Positions 22,591-34,789 of a DNA stretch of 64,000 nucleotides are shown in pieces (positions within the stretch are counted from its first letter, which is position 1; every line of letters starts with the position of its first letter). A program made the translations under genes and the position numbers. The stretch comes from Sorex araneus. Taxonomy: Eukaryota; Chordata; Mammalia; Eulipotyphla; Soricidae. The stretch lies in assembly GCF_027595985.1 (NCBI RefSeq), contig NC_073303.1, positions 326,166,679-326,230,678 of the forward strand, read 5' to 3'. A model generated the notes under the pieces. That model was given only the letters and a program-made list of their open reading frames with translations, ran no database searches and was not told where the DNA came from.

Positions 22591-23310
22591 CTTTCATAAA
22601 TTACTCCATTTAGGAGACTCTGTCCTTACTCCAGACTTCTCTGTAAATAGGCCAAGACAAAGTTTAAGATGCTTTATTTGAAAATGCAAATCTATGGCAA
22701 CAGAGAGTGGAGAAAGCAAAGTAAAGAAGGGAGAAATAGGAATCAATATACAATGAGTTATTAGGTGCTGGTTCCATGTTAGGTGGAGCCAGAAGGAATC
22801 CACAGGCTGCTTGTCACACCTGCCCAAGCCCTGGACCTCTTTGCATGGGTTGCAAGGAGAGAGCTTTAAGCAATGCTGCTTCTAGAAAGAAGCAAGAGAG
22901 GGTCTAGTCTGATCCTTTTATCTTCTATTTCTTTTTATCTTCTATTTCTTATTGGTCAAATTTTCTCCCAGGGAAAGGAAACCATCTCTACTTCTGGATT
23001 TCATCATTTGTTCCATTCAGGAGCTGCTCTAGGGCCAGATCTTATACAGGACTCCACATTGTTTCAGTCAAGGTAAAGAGCATAAGAAGGTGAAAGTTCA
23101 ACAACTGTCAGAAAAGGCCAGAACAGAGGATTCAACACTCCACAGAAGGTGTCACTGGATCCGCGCAGCAGCAAAGGGTGATCTGGCCCTCCCTCGTGGG
23201 AGCCCTCCCCAGGCAGCCTGGGCTGTTTGCCCCAACCTTCTTTTTCTTCCATCTTTCCAAATGACACTTTCCTTGGTAATTTTTCAAGTTTTATTCCCTC
23301 TAGAACTCTT
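22591..23310. other. Unique DNA
   Basis: Nothing recognised. Frames in this stretch lack splice or family support. Confidence 0.4.
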
Positions 23311-23324
23311 CCAAACTGCTTTTA

Positions 23325-23513
23325 TTTTATTTTATTTTTTTTTTTTTTGCTTTTTGGGTCACACCCAGCGATGCTCAGGGGTTACTCCTGGCTTTGCACT
23401 CAGGAATTACTCCTGGCAGTGCTTGGGGGACCATATGGGATGCCGGGGATCGAACCCGGGTCGGCCGCGTGCAAGGCAAACGCCCTACCCGCTGTGCTAT
23501 CGCTCCGGCCCCG
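23325..23513 (-). mobile_element. SINE, type A, antisense, very young subfamily
   Basis: Reversed T-rich tail, then tgggtcacacccagcgatgc and the reversed head gctatcgctccggccccg. A 14-bp duplication, ccaaactgctttta, lies at 23,311-23,324 and 23,514-23,527. The body is almost identical to the copy at 57,159-57,340. Confidence 0.97.
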
Positions 23514-23527
23514 CCAAACTGCTTTTA

Positions 23528-24654
23528 AAAGACATTTTCTGTTTTGTTTGAAGTGTCTTCCTCTAAGCAGTCCATTCTCTCTTCAGCAAAGAACAGCCTG
23601 CTTTGTAAAATCTTCTTCCCATTTTTTCACTTTCATTGACTACTATGACAGACAAGCAACCAGTGACTCTTTTGCCCTAGGTTGGGCAAACAATTCAAAC
23701 TCTGCCAATTGGCTACTGACTCCCCAGGCTTTTAACCTTGAGCTAGTAATGAACGAAAGACGAAGCCAATGTTTGAAGGTCAGATGACTCATTGAGCTGG
23801 AGTGGGCTTGAGCTAGAAGGACATTGGTGACTTTGGCCACAACCCTGGTGCTAAACATCTAGAATTCTCTTGGCTCCTATGTTTTCTTCAAGTACCCTAG
23901 TTAGAGTTCAAGAGAATATTGTAAATTTAATTTTTTTAGCTCCAAAATCATATTTCCAATAGTGTCAACTTTTTCTAAAGTGACAGTCAACTTTTGTTGC
24001 TTCTGAGAATTATACTTAGTTTATACTTAGATTACTGCATACTCCCTTAGAACATTTATAATTCTTTGAGATTGTTTATCTAACATCCTTAACTTAATGT
24101 TTGAAATATAACATATACACATGAACTACAACATTATTAAATATTGATCAATGCAACACCATTATTGTCATGTTAAAAGACATTTGTCAAGCTTCAGACA
24201 CTATTTTTTTCTATAGAAAATATTAGACAAAATAAATTAAACAGGTCATGGCTTCATTTTTAATGCAAAAATGTATTAATAAAATAAACACAATAGTTGC
24301 AATAGAGATTGCATTATAAAGTGTGTTGGTAGTACAGTAAAGCAGTTCGTGAGTTCTAAAACAATCAGAAAAATACACAGGGCAGATATTGAATTGGGTC
24401 TTGAAAAATGATTGTAACTTGACAATGACAAGTGGAAAAAGAAATCGATGAAGCTTCCAATCCAAAGAAAAGATGAAAAGATGAGTGGCCTGTAGAAGGA
24501 CAGGGTTATTCAGTGTAATGTCAAGAATTTTAGAGCTGGTCATGTGATTATCAGGTAGAAACTATAAGATTTAAGATAGAAACTATAAGTAGAATATACA
24601 TCTTAAATCTTTGGTTTTCCAATATCCAAATATCCTGTTAAGAGAAACTACTTT
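23528..24654. other. Unique DNA
   Basis: About 1.1 kb, AT-rich toward 24.6 kb. No feature recognised. Confidence 0.4.
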
Positions 24655-24792
24655 AAGGCCAAGTGATACTAGCATATTTGCCTTGCACATGGCTCATCTG
24701 GGTTCCACCCTCGAAACTCCTGAGCCAGCCAGGAGTGATTTCTGAGTGCAGAGCCAGGTGTCAACCCTGCTGGATGTGGCCTTAAGACAAAA
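24655..24792 (+). mobile_element. SINE, type A, old
   Basis: ggccaagtgatactagc, ccttgcacatggctcatctgg, then gtgatttctgagtgcagagc. Confidence 0.8.
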
Positions 24793-25470
24793 ACAGAAAC
24801 AAATTTCTAAAAAAAAGACAAATAACTACAAAACTATGTATCCTGTAAAAAACTTTTGGTGAAAGAAAGCTATTTCTACAAAAAAAATCCTAATTTTAGT
24901 AATGTCTTCTCTCTAAAATATGAAAGGAAATTGACTTGGAATTAAAAACTAGCAAGTTTAAATAATTTTCCTTCTTCTGAAAGTCTGGACGTGTCACAAA
25001 ATGACAAAAGATGGGGATCTTGAGGAAACCATAAAGGAAATTAAAGCTCACACAGATGTTTCTTCTAGGAGGAGAAAGTATTAAAAATTGACTTCAAAAA
25101 ACAAAAAGAAGGAAACATCAATGATCATGATGGTTTGTAAGCATCTGTCCCAGGACAAATAAAAGTGACATAATGACAGTGTCTTTATAAAGTCTGTTTC
25201 TTACTTTTTAGATAATTGGTATGTAGTTCTAAGTCTTATGTGTGCTGCTACTTAGACTTTGAGGTCCAACTTTCCTGTTGAAAGTTTTTATTACTGATAC
25301 CCAGCAGGCAGGGATATCCTGCAGGATCCAGAGACAAATGCTGTTTACACATCCTTGTGAACAGCTGTCTTCCACACTCCCCTCAATTTGGTTTCCTCTT
25401 TCTTAATGAGAAAAACCCACACTTGCCAAATTCCTTGTTGACCAATTCCCTGCCCCACTTCCCTGCAAGT
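24793..25470. other. Unique DNA
   Basis: Nothing recognised. Confidence 0.4.
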
Positions 25471-25483
25471 TCCATCTTTGATG

Positions 25484-25730
25484 TAGCACTGTAATACTGT
25501 TGTCCCGTTGTTCATCGATTTGCTCAAGCGGGCACCAGTAACGTCTCCATTGTGAGACTTGTTGTTACTGTTTTTGGCATATCGAATATGCCACAGGTAG
25601 CTTGCCAGGCTCTGCCGTGCGGGCGAGATACTCTTGGTAGCTTGCCAGTCTCTAGGAGAGGGATGGAGGAATCAAACCCAGGTTGGCCGTGCGCATGGTA
25701 AATGCCCTACCAGCTGAGCTATTACTCCAG
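25484..25730 (-). mobile_element. SINE, type B, antisense, with 13-bp TSD
   Basis: Reversed tail (gttgtcccgttgttcatcg), gttactgtttttggcatatcg, and reversed head gctattactccag. The duplication tccatctttgatg lies at 25,471-25,483 and 25,731-25,743. Confidence 0.97.
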
Positions 25731-25743
25731 TCCATCTTTGATG

Positions 25744-26569
25744 ATTTTACTATAACTTACTGCTATTTCCTTTAATTTACTCTAAATTATAGAAATATAT
25801 ACTTTGCTAACTTGCTCTTCTCCTTAGGACTGATTCCTATGATTCTTCCATCTGTATAAGATGAATTGCCTAAAGCCAATTGGATTGGTACCTTCAACCT
25901 CAGTCCGGTGGGGGTTGTTCACAGAGCATTGAGACAAATGCATTAGGCTACAAGCAAACACACAAGGACTGTCCAAGATTTCAGGTCATTTGGGCAGCCA
26001 CAAGTGAGTACACAGGCTGGACATCTACTCAATACGACATCATTCCCCTACTCTGGTTCTCAGCTCATGAGTTACTGTTTGAGTTTACAGAGACATTAAG
26101 AACAGTCAGTATGTACATCAAAATTCAGTGGAGCAGAGACTGGGATATTCTACACAACCAATGAGCAGACATCCTTAAAAAATAAAGTCCTGGCAGTTTC
26201 CCATTTTGTTGTGTCTATGTTACCCTCTACATCTAGAAGACCCTAAGCTATTTTATTCTATTCTTCTCTGGAAACATTTTTGCTTACCCTATGATCTATT
26301 CTATATTTTCCTAAGCACATTTTTGCTGCCCCTTTATTTTCTATGACCCGTGTTTATATATTTAGACCTATGCTATTTTGAATAGGGGAATATCTCAACC
26401 TGATCGTTGAGGGTTTTTTAGGGGGACAACTCCCACAAAGAATAATAATTTATTTTGTTACATGGAAGTACTTTATTAGTCTATTGGATCCATAGTTTCC
26501 TAATCTAGCCATGATGATGCCGATGATGACAGTAATGAAATAAAATAATGTGAGGTTCTGTGGTTATCA
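25744..26569. other. Unique DNA
   Basis: Nothing recognised. A 94-codon frame at 25,880-26,164 has no family resemblance. Confidence 0.4.
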
Positions 26570-26690
26570 TAACTTGGTACAGCTTTTACTTTTATCCCCA
26601 TTCTGAAGATGAGGAAACTGAGGATAAGGGATTCATTAATTTTTCAAAGATCATCCAGTCAAGGATGACTAACATTCCATGGGGTTATTT
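26570..26690 (-). repeat. MIR, antisense
   Basis: Contains the antisense MIR hallmark ccattctgaagatgaggaaactgagg, followed by a degraded form of the downstream core (ttcaaagatcatccagtc). Confidence 0.7.
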
Positions 26691-26712
26691 TATCATTACT
26701 GCTTTTTGAGTG

Positions 26713-26900
26713 ATTTTTTTTGTTTTGTTTTTTGTTTTTTGGGTCACACCCGGTGATGCACAGGGGTTACTCCTAATTCTCATGCACTCAGGAATTACTC
26801 TTGGTGGTGCTCAGGAGACCACATGGGATGCTGGGAATTGAACCTGGGTTGGCCACATGCAAAGCAAATGCCCTACCCGCTGTGCTATTGCTCCAGCCCC
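26713..26900 (-). mobile_element. SINE, type A, antisense
   Basis: Reversed tail (tgttttgttttttg), gggtcacacccggtgatgc and reversed head gctattgctccagcccc. Confidence 0.95.
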
Positions 26901-27069
26901 TTAAGTGAAATTCTTATTCAAGTCAGTCTATTTAAATATGTCTTAAGCCATGCCCTGGAAATAGGTTTGCAAATTTAACTATATGCTATTTAAGATACTC
27001 TGAAGCATCAGAAAGCAGATATTACCCAACTGTATATGAATTGTAATGGAAAGCATATCCGTGATTTTT

Positions 27070-27268
27070 CTGGAGTGATAGCGCAGGGGGTAGGGTATTC
27101 GCCTTGCACTCAGTAGACCCGGGTTCTATTCCTCTGCCCCTCCCAGAGAGCCCGGCAAGCTACCCGTGGCGTATTAAATATGCCAAAAACAGTAACAACA
27201 AGTCTCACAATGGAGATGTTATTGGTGCCCGCTCGAGCAAATCGATGAAAAATGGGATGAGAGTGACA
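27070..27268 (+). mobile_element. SINE, type B
   Basis: tggagtgatagcgcaggggg, B box gggttctattcc, and a body through atatgccaaaaacagtaac to gggatgagagtgac. Confidence 0.93.
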
Positions 27269-28500
27269 ATGATTTTATTAAAGCACCATAAATTAAAAAT
27301 CATTCATAGTTGGGCATTATATAATTTCCATCTCTAATTCTTGCCACTAAGTGTCAACTTCTCTCCAACAGAGAAGACTCCCTGTCCTACTGCTTCCACT
27401 CCGGCCTTAGTCTGCCATATTGACAGGCACTTTTAAAATTTGGTTATTAATGTTTGGGTCTCATGATTTCAGTGTTGTTAACTCTGTGGTTCAGATATTT
27501 AGCCCTATATTCCTTAATACTACCAAGATACCTTTGACCCTACCCCATTGCTTCTCACCTATCTTTTCTCCCCTTCCCTTTTACTTTATTTCTTTCCCTC
27601 TCCTCTGGGACCAAGGGTGATCTAGGCAAACCCCCTTTAAACCATTGCATTCCATCATCCAGTTACTCTAAATCATCTTGTGTTTGTCCTACTTCTGGCT
27701 TACTTTATTTAACAAAAAGCATATTAATGTTTTTTAAAGCCTGCATTAAGACTCCATTTCAAGTGGCAAAATGCAACTCAAAAGAGTTAAATGATAAGGA
27801 AATGTTTTTATGTGGATGTAAGGAAGAGTGAACAACTGAGATGGTACCAAGACTTAGTATGACTGCCTACCACGGATTTGGATAGAAACCGTTATTGGTT
27901 AAGCTACAAAGAGTGGTTGCTTGTCTGCTTGTGGGGAGATAAATCATGTTAGATAAATTAGATCTCCTGGTATCCACAAAGGAAAGTAATTAACAGAAAG
28001 CACCTAGGATTGCAACTAGATTATTCCATTCAATACATGGTATTGTACAACAGAATAACTAAGAAATTTTCTTTAAAATATTTTTTAAGAAATAGTGCCT
28101 GAGGTAAAGGCATAAATTGAATGGTGAGAAATAGTCCCATTTGATAAGACAGTTCTGGGCTAGGCAAGTTATATTCGATTTCTGATATTAGTCACAATTT
28201 TACTGTTGCTGTTTTCTATCTTTGCAAAGAAATTATAACATGAGACATTGTAAAGAAAAATGTTTACCCACATGAGTACAGGGCAATATATTTGTGGCAA
28301 AAAAGGTAAATAAATACAAGTACAGCGAAAAAAGAGAGCAATCTTGTGTGGAATCTTGAAGTACAAATGTACTTTGCAAAAAAATATAAACTTCAACTGA
28401 AGAAATTCAGAGTGAGTGAAAAGAAAACATTTTTCTTTGATCTGGAGCACATTCAGGGTAAGATTCAGCTTTGAGATCTTATTTATTTAACTTTTTTAAA
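27269..28500. other. Unique DNA
   Basis: About 1.2 kb without recognised genes or young repeats. Confidence 0.4.
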
Positions 28501-28516
28501 AAAATTGAGTCTTATG

Positions 28517-29116
28517 AACACCCAAGGACAATAGAGACCAGGGCCAGGAGGATTGCTCCACTGTTGGAAGCCTGCCTCATGAGCTGGGGGAGAAGGCAGC
28601 TGGGATAGAGAAGGGATCACTAAGTCAATGATGGTTGGAGGGATTGTGCGGGATGGGAGATGTGTGCTGGAAGTAGATAAAGAACCAAACATGACTGGCC
28701 TCTCAGTATATGTATTGCAAACCATATATCCCAAAGTAGAGAGAGAATAAGATGAAAGTTGTCTGTCATAGAGGCAGGGGAGGGATGGGGGGGCAGGAGG
28801 GATACTGAGACATTGGTGGTAGAAAATGTACACCGGTGGAGGGATGGGTGTTCAGTCATTGTATGACTGAACCTTAATCATGAAATCTTTATAACTTTTT
28901 TTTTTTTTGCTTTTTTTCTTGGGTCACACCCGGCGGTGCACAGGGGTTACTCCTGGTTCTGCACTCAGGAATTACTCCTGGCAGTGCTTAGGGGACCATA
29001 TGGGATGCTGGGATCCGAACCTGGGTCGGCCACATGCAAGGCAAACGCCCTACCCGCTGTGCTATCACTCCAGCCCCAAATCTTTGTAACTGTATCTCAT
29101 AGTGATTCAATTAAAA
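28517..29116 (+). mobile_element. L1 3' end with 16-bp TSD, interrupted by a SINE
   Basis: L1 3' UTR with gggatgggagatgtgtgc, a G-rich run near 28,780-28,800 and cattgtatgactgaacc. The end, ctcatagtgattcaatt and A-rich tail, lies beyond the nested SINE. The duplication aaaattgagtcttatg lies at 28,501-28,516 and 29,117-29,132. Confidence 0.95.
28896..29077 (-). mobile_element. SINE, type A, antisense, nested in L1
   Basis: Reversed tail and complete reversed body and head. A 13-bp duplication with one mismatch (aaatctttRtaac) lies at 28,883-28,895 and 29,078-29,090, inside the L1 end. Confidence 0.97.
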
Positions 29117-29371
29117 AAAATTGAGTCTTATGGAGTAGCTATTTAACATTTAGCTGTCTTAATTTCTATTTTAATAAAAAATAATCTGGTGAGAAGTCAT
29201 GACAACTTATATTTATTATTTTCAAGAAAGATAACCGGGTTATTCAGGTTAAATGACCTATTAAGGTAAGGCTAGTTTACCTTTACAAAGGATTCCAAAA
29301 TACAATGCTGTGATATAAATATAACTTGATAACATTTTCTTTCTTCCACTATGTGGTTATGGCAGCCAGGC

Positions 29372-29372
29372 A

Positions 29373-29439
<67 letters not shown>
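29372..29439. repeat. CT microsatellite
   Basis: About 68 bases of (CT)n with rare TTT interruptions. Confidence 0.95.
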
Positions 29440-29694
29440 GTCCATACATATAGGGGAATATGGCCACACAAGAGCACATAGAAAAGGGAATCTCAAGACA
29501 GATGTAGAGCTCTCACCAGAAATCAAATAGATCAGAACCTCTTTCCCTAGTAATTCACATATTTTCTTCATATTGTTCCTCTGATGTTATTTAATCAGGG
29601 AAGCAAATACAATCTCCAGTAACTTCTTAGATTTTTATTTTTTAACCCCAGTGTCATCTCCATTTTATTTCTGGAAGATGATTTTCTGCCCAAA

Positions 29695-30145
29695 TGTTTG
29701 GCTTACTATTGCTGCCATAACAAATGACAAAAATGCAAAAATGCATTATCTTATAATCCTCAGAAATCGAGAATCCAGAACATACTTTCATGTGGCTGAG
29801 ATCAAAGTGTCTAAGTTGCTTTTTTCTGGAGTCTCTGGAGCTGGGGGAGAATATGATTCTTCCCCTTTCCAGCACCAAGAAGCTGCTGTCTTCCTTGACA
29901 CATAGGTCCCTTCTTCCTTCTTCAAAGCTAGAAATGGCAGGTTGAGTCCAAATCCTGAGTCTCCTGTCTGCCTCCTTCAGTATGAGGGTCTCGGTAACTG
30001 CAGGGGCCATCTAGATATCCCAGGGAAATCACTTAATCTCAAGATCTTTATTTAATCACTTCAGTAAAGTTCATTTCCTCAGATAACATAATATATTCTA
30101 AGTTCTATTCCCTAGTCTCTGTGCATCTTTGGGGCACCAGTATTA
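29695..30145 (+). repeat. Ancient interspersed mammalian repeat, class not assigned
   Basis: Resembles a dispersed mammalian family with a ttgctgccataacaaa start, then a tggctgagatcaaagtgtc segment and a later ggggcaccagtattatg-like end. The family name is not certain from memory. Confidence 0.45.
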
Positions 30146-30739
30146 TGATTATCACCTTAATTTGCCCTTTTCTAAAATTTCTGTTCCTGCTACCTTCACC
30201 CCATGCCTAGGGCTTAATACCCTAATTAACTTATTTCCAACTTGGGACCTTAAGAATCTTAGCCTACACTCGGTCTCTCACTCTGGCCTGGATCAGTCTC
30301 TGAAACTGTAAACCAGTTTTAACAGCTGACCTCTTGCCTCTCTTTTCTTGTTATCCAGTATCCAGTGTTAGACTTCAGGCTTAGACCCTGGATCCTAGTA
30401 TCATGGTCCTATTCCCAAATATCTTCCTGGGATCTCAATTCTATCATCAAGATTAGCCAAGACTCCAGAGAAAGCAGTCTGTCCCTGACTTGGGCAGCCT
30501 GGCTATTCTTCTGCTCGGTGGGTATCAGGCCAGGTCAGAAGAAACTGTCAGACCGAGTGTCCTCTTCTGTGAGGCTGGCTTCACTTGCCTGCTTAGCTAC
30601 CAAGAGCAGATGTGAATTGCTTTCCCTACAGTAGCTGGGTGGGGGGTTGGGAGAGTGGGGGAGGATGTGGTGTTTCCCAAATTCCGTTTTACTTTAGGAT
30701 TACCTGAGAGAGACGTCACATTTTTTCATATTTAGGATT
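30146..30739. other. Unique DNA
   Basis: Nothing recognised. A G-rich patch lies at 30,640-30,665. Confidence 0.4.
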
Positions 30740-30880
30740 TTGAGCAATAGTTGCCTGCCACCAACCCTGATCCCTAGCATCACATATGGTTCCATGTGTG
30801 CCACCAGGAGTGATTCCTGTGTTCAGAGCCAGGAACAACCCCTGGGCACAGCTGGATAAGGCCCCCCAAACTAAACAAAC
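30740..30880 (+). mobile_element. SINE, type A, old (cluster member 1)
   Basis: Headless or diverged head, then ccctagcatcacatatggttcc, gagtgattcctgtgttcagagcc and an A-rich end. Confidence 0.7.
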
Positions 30881-30932
30881 ACATTTTAAAATATTCAGAC
30901 TGCACTCAATGCTAATTAAACTGAATCTTTTC

Positions 30933-31076
30933 AGGAGAAAGATGGTGCAGGGCTTGAGGTGCTCACCTCACATGACCCCAACCCTGGCTTTATCTCAAGC
31001 ATCATATATAATCTCCCTGAGCACTGCTGGATGTGGACCAAAAAAAAAAAAAAAAGAACAACAACAACAACAAAAG
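30933..31076 (+). mobile_element. SINE, type A, old (cluster member 2)
   Basis: gagaaagatggtgcagggc, then ctccctgagcactgctggatg and poly-A continuing into an (ACA)n tract. Confidence 0.7.
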
Positions 31077-31309
31077 ACAGAAGGAAAGAAAAAGAAGCAA
31101 GGGAAACCATCATCAGTATTTTTTAAAACTCTTTCATTATTTCCAATTTGTAAGCGAGGTGAAACAGACAAGTATGCCAGAAAACTGCTGCAGAGAGTGT
31201 ACCATGCTTAGCTGCAGTCTCAGAACCACCCGATGGTCTGTCAGGAACACAGACTCTGGCCTCCAGCCACCGTCTTCCCGCTGGAATCTGCTTTCCAACA
31301 AGATTCTCC

Positions 31310-31480
31310 TAGGGCTGAAGAGATTGTACGGTACGTAGTGCTCTTGCCTTGCACATGGTTGACCAGGTGTTTGACCCCAGGCACCTCATATAGTCCCTGA
31401 GCCCACCAGGAGACATCCCTGGGCGCAGAGCTGGAAGAAATCCCTGAGCACCGCTGGGTGTGTGTCCTCTCAAAAATAAT
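31310..31480 (+). mobile_element. SINE, type A (cluster member 3)
   Basis: agggctgaagagattgtacgg, ccttgcacatggttgacc, then gagcaccgctgggtgtgtg. Confidence 0.8.
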
Positions 31481-31488
31481 TTTAATCT

Positions 31489-31772
31489 GGAACCAGAAGA
31501 GAACACAGTGGTTGGGACTCTCGCCTAGCATGCGCCCAACTCAGGTTCAATTCCTGCCATCACAGGCTCCCCAAGCATCCCTGGATGCGGCCCTGGAGGC
31601 CTTCAAGCTCCTCTAGCTGTGATCCCAAACGCTCCTGAATCCTGCTCGAGAGGCTGACCCAGGATTGATTCCCAGCATCCTGTATGGTCATCTAAGCCTT
31701 CCCGGAGTGACTCCTGAGCATAGAGCCAGAAGTTAGCTCTGAGCACCACTGGATACTGGATGTGGGGGGAAA
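31489..31772 (+). mobile_element. Two fused old SINEs (cluster members 4 and 5)
   Basis: Bases 31,489-31,643 (ggaaccagaagagaacacag ... ggttcaattcctgcc) and 31,644-31,772 (aggctgacccaggattgattccc ... gactcctgagcatagagcc). The second lacks most of its head. Confidence 0.65.
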
Positions 31773-31792
31773 AAATTTCTCCCTTTGGGTCA

Positions 31793-31950
31793 GAGCCCAA
31801 AATACAGTATGCAGGGCGTTTGCTTAGCACAGGCTGACCTGGGTTAGATCCCCTTCACTGCTTATAGTCACCCGAGTCCCACCAGAAGTGATCCCTGAGC
31901 ACAGAGCCAGTAGTAAGCCTTAAGTATAGCCATGTGTGGTTTAAAATAAA
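31793..31950 (+). mobile_element. SINE, type A, old (cluster member 6)
   Basis: gcccaaaatacagtatgcagg, tagatcccctt near the B box, then gtgatccctgagcacagagcc. Confidence 0.7.
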
Positions 31951-33619
31951 AAACATTCTGCTAAATGGTTTTGAAAACCTCTGATCTAGCCATCCCACTC
32001 CTATGAACTTGTTCTGACAAGTTTACCCAATAAGCATAATCATGAAAATTTTCCATTGAAAAATATAGTACTATGAGAAAAATTGAAATGATTTGAAATT
32101 CATCTTTACTTAACACTTTGTATGTTAAGCAGAACATAACATACATATATGTAATATATATGTAGAGAGAAAGAGAGGGATTCCTTTATCTCTTACCTTT
32201 ATCTCTCACACAAACCTTTCCAGCAAAACTTTTCCAAACTAATTAATAGTTGATTCCCCATTTTGAAATTAACCCTTTATTGCCTTTGGAACACTTACTA
32301 GGTTTTGTAAATTTTGTTATTTCTTCTTATTCCAGACTGACTATTCCACACTCTGTTTCTCCCTTAATGGTAATTCCTTAGTGTCTGATATTTAGTACTG
32401 ACCAAAAGTGTTGGTTGAATGACATAAAAACTATCATCTCTACTTTACAGATTTCTAATTTATAAAGAAAGAATTTATTTTATAAATGAAAGAATTTACT
32501 TTATGGATGAAAATGTCTACTTTATAGATGAAGAAACTTTCCTAAGATGTGCCTTCTGGCAAGTGTAGGGGGAAATGGGAGCAATCTCTGCTCTAACTCT
32601 GCTCTTATCACTTCCCGCTATAATCACTCCACCCGACCCTCCTCGGTTAGGCCAGCACAATTGTTTTCCTCCGGATGCTGCCTCCTTGCTTCTCATTTGC
32701 ACTTGTGCTTGTTTGATATCATTGCATTCAGAATGCCTGCATTTCTAGGAAATTTTCTTCCTTGCTTAACATAGCGTAGTGTAGTGCTTTGCTTTTAGTT
32801 TTGCAAATGTTAAAGTCTCTTCCTTCAAAACTGGCGAGATTAGATTCTCACATAGATTTACTATAAATGATTTAAATGTTTGACTACTGTTTGACATTTA
32901 GGTATTTCCATTGTCCATTATTCATTAGTGACTAAGCGAGCATCTATGCATACATAATTGAGTTAAAGTTCTATTTTCTCACAAAGCATGAACATTCTTA
33001 CCTCATTTTAACCTTCAGAACGCTACACCTAAACTTTCTGCTGCCTTTGAGTAATTGAGAAATTTCCGTGCATGCCAAAGAATTGGAAAATTTATACCGC
33101 ACATTTGTGTAAGACATGACGTGTGACACTTTTACACTCCTACCTTAGCCAGGTTTGTTCAATCGGCTGTTGAAATTCCTTTCACTGAAAAGTTTTTCTT
33201 TATATTTGAGCAGGAACAAATTGTGCCAACTTGCAATTTCTTCCTACTCACTTCCTAGTGACCTAGTCATTCTCCAAAAGTGTTGACCTCTGATCTGCTT
33301 CCCTTGAAGTCACTAGAGCTAGTTCTCTGTCTGCAGTTCAAAGATTAGTTCTGACTGGAGTATGGACGGAATTTCTAGGCATCCAGGACACAGGGAAACA
33401 GATGACCTCTTGTGGTCGTCCTATTTGCCTTTGATCTTTCTTTGTGCCCAATGCAGTGATCTGGAAAATTCTGGACCAGAAATTAGATCTGTAATCCAAA
33501 TATTGATTCCAGACATTTGCTGACTTAGGTTTATCCTCTCACAGATAGATTCAATCATCCCATAGAATTGTGAAGATTTTGTGAGATTATCTAAATGAAT
33601 GCATTTACAACACCTTAAA
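31951..33619. other. Unique DNA, repeat-poor
   Basis: About 1.7 kb upstream of the CpG island with no young repeat. A few words at 31,980-32,030 hint at an old L1 fragment but are too weak to call. Confidence 0.4.
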
Positions 33620-33634
33620 AAATAAACGCATAGA

Positions 33635-33822
33635 GGGGCTGGAGTGGGTACAGTGGGTAGGGCGTTTGCCTTGCACTCGGCCAACCCGGGTTTGATTCCC
33701 AGCATCCCATATGGTCCCCCGAGCATCGCCAGGAGTAATTCCTGAGTGTATGAGCCAGGAGTAACCCCTGTGCATCGCTGGATGTGACCCCAAAAGCAAA
33801 ATAAATAAATAAATAAATAAAT
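33635..33822 (+). mobile_element. SINE, type A, with (AAAT)n tail and 15-bp TSD
   Basis: Near-consensus body. The tail has become tandem aaat units. The duplication aaataaacgcataga lies at 33,620-33,634 and 33,823-33,837. Confidence 0.97.
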
Positions 33823-34035
33823 AAATAAACGCATAGAAATAAGGATGTGTATATAAATGTGTGTACATAGTCAATTCAGTACATACATGATATGATCTGT
33901 ACTTAATCCTTGATTATGAATACAAAATAGAATTTAGTTTGATAAATACTTAGTACTTCAATATTTAACAATAAGAATAAGTATGCCTATAAACGTTTCT
34001 ACAACGATAAAAACCTTTCTCTCAAATACAATAAC

Positions 34036-34209
34036 TTTTTTTTCTTTTTTTTTGGTCACACCTGGCGATGCACAGAGAAAACTCCTGGCTCTGCATTCAG
34101 GAATTACTCCTGGCGGTGCTCAGGAGACGTAATGGAATGCTGGGAATCGAACCTGGGTTGGCTGCATGCGAGGCAAACGCCCTACCCACTGTGCTATCGC
34201 TTCAGCCCC
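34036..34209 (-). mobile_element. SINE, type A, antisense
   Basis: Reversed T-rich tail, tggtcacacctggcgatgc and reversed head gctatcgcttcagcccc. The short duplication tacaataac lies at 34,027-34,035 and 34,210-34,218. This is the nearest mobile element upstream of the CpG island. Confidence 0.93.
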
Positions 34210-34789
34210 TACAATAACATTTTTTAAAAGACCAAATCGCATCTTTTTCAACACTTATTTTACTTTTTTAAATAGGTGAGTATATTTTATTGTGTTTAAG
34301 GAAGGGCCCATAGAAAAATTGAAATTGGTAGTTTTGTCAAATTGATTCACAAAACTGAGATAAAAATTTTCTCCTTGTCATGACAAAACCAAGACAAATT
34401 CAGAGAATGAGGGAAATGGAAACTTTTATTATCCTGTCTGTGTATGGTTTCAGAAAGTGAGAGGTGCAAGGTGTTATGAGTATTTTCAATAAAAAGAAAA
34501 TCTATGAAAATTAGAAATTCATTAGAAATTCTTTAACAGGGCCCAGATCTAATTGGGGAAAAAAAGTAAAAAGCAATTGAAATTTTAAGACTAAACTTTC
34601 AAAATACACGTGAGCCCCCTTTCTCCAGCAGAGAAGGTATGCTAATAAATACAGTCCTGTGATCCTTTTGGCCTTCCATACCCCAAGTGGGAAACAAGCT
34701 ACGACGCATTTACAGAACAATCTTTACAGAATTCTTTGCCAAGAGTTGTGAAGGTGGCTGGTCTGCCTGGAGTCCCAACAGGGGCAGGA

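Noticed and set aside
23227..23787. 186-codon frame at 23.2-23.8 kb
   Set aside because: Its middle is an antisense type A SINE, whose typical translation (GSHPAMLRGYSWLCTQEL) recurs at every antisense copy in the window.
31975..32060. Ancient L1 sense fragment
   Set aside because: Only one short phrase (ctagccatcccactcct) recalls L1 ORF2. The flanks do not continue the match.
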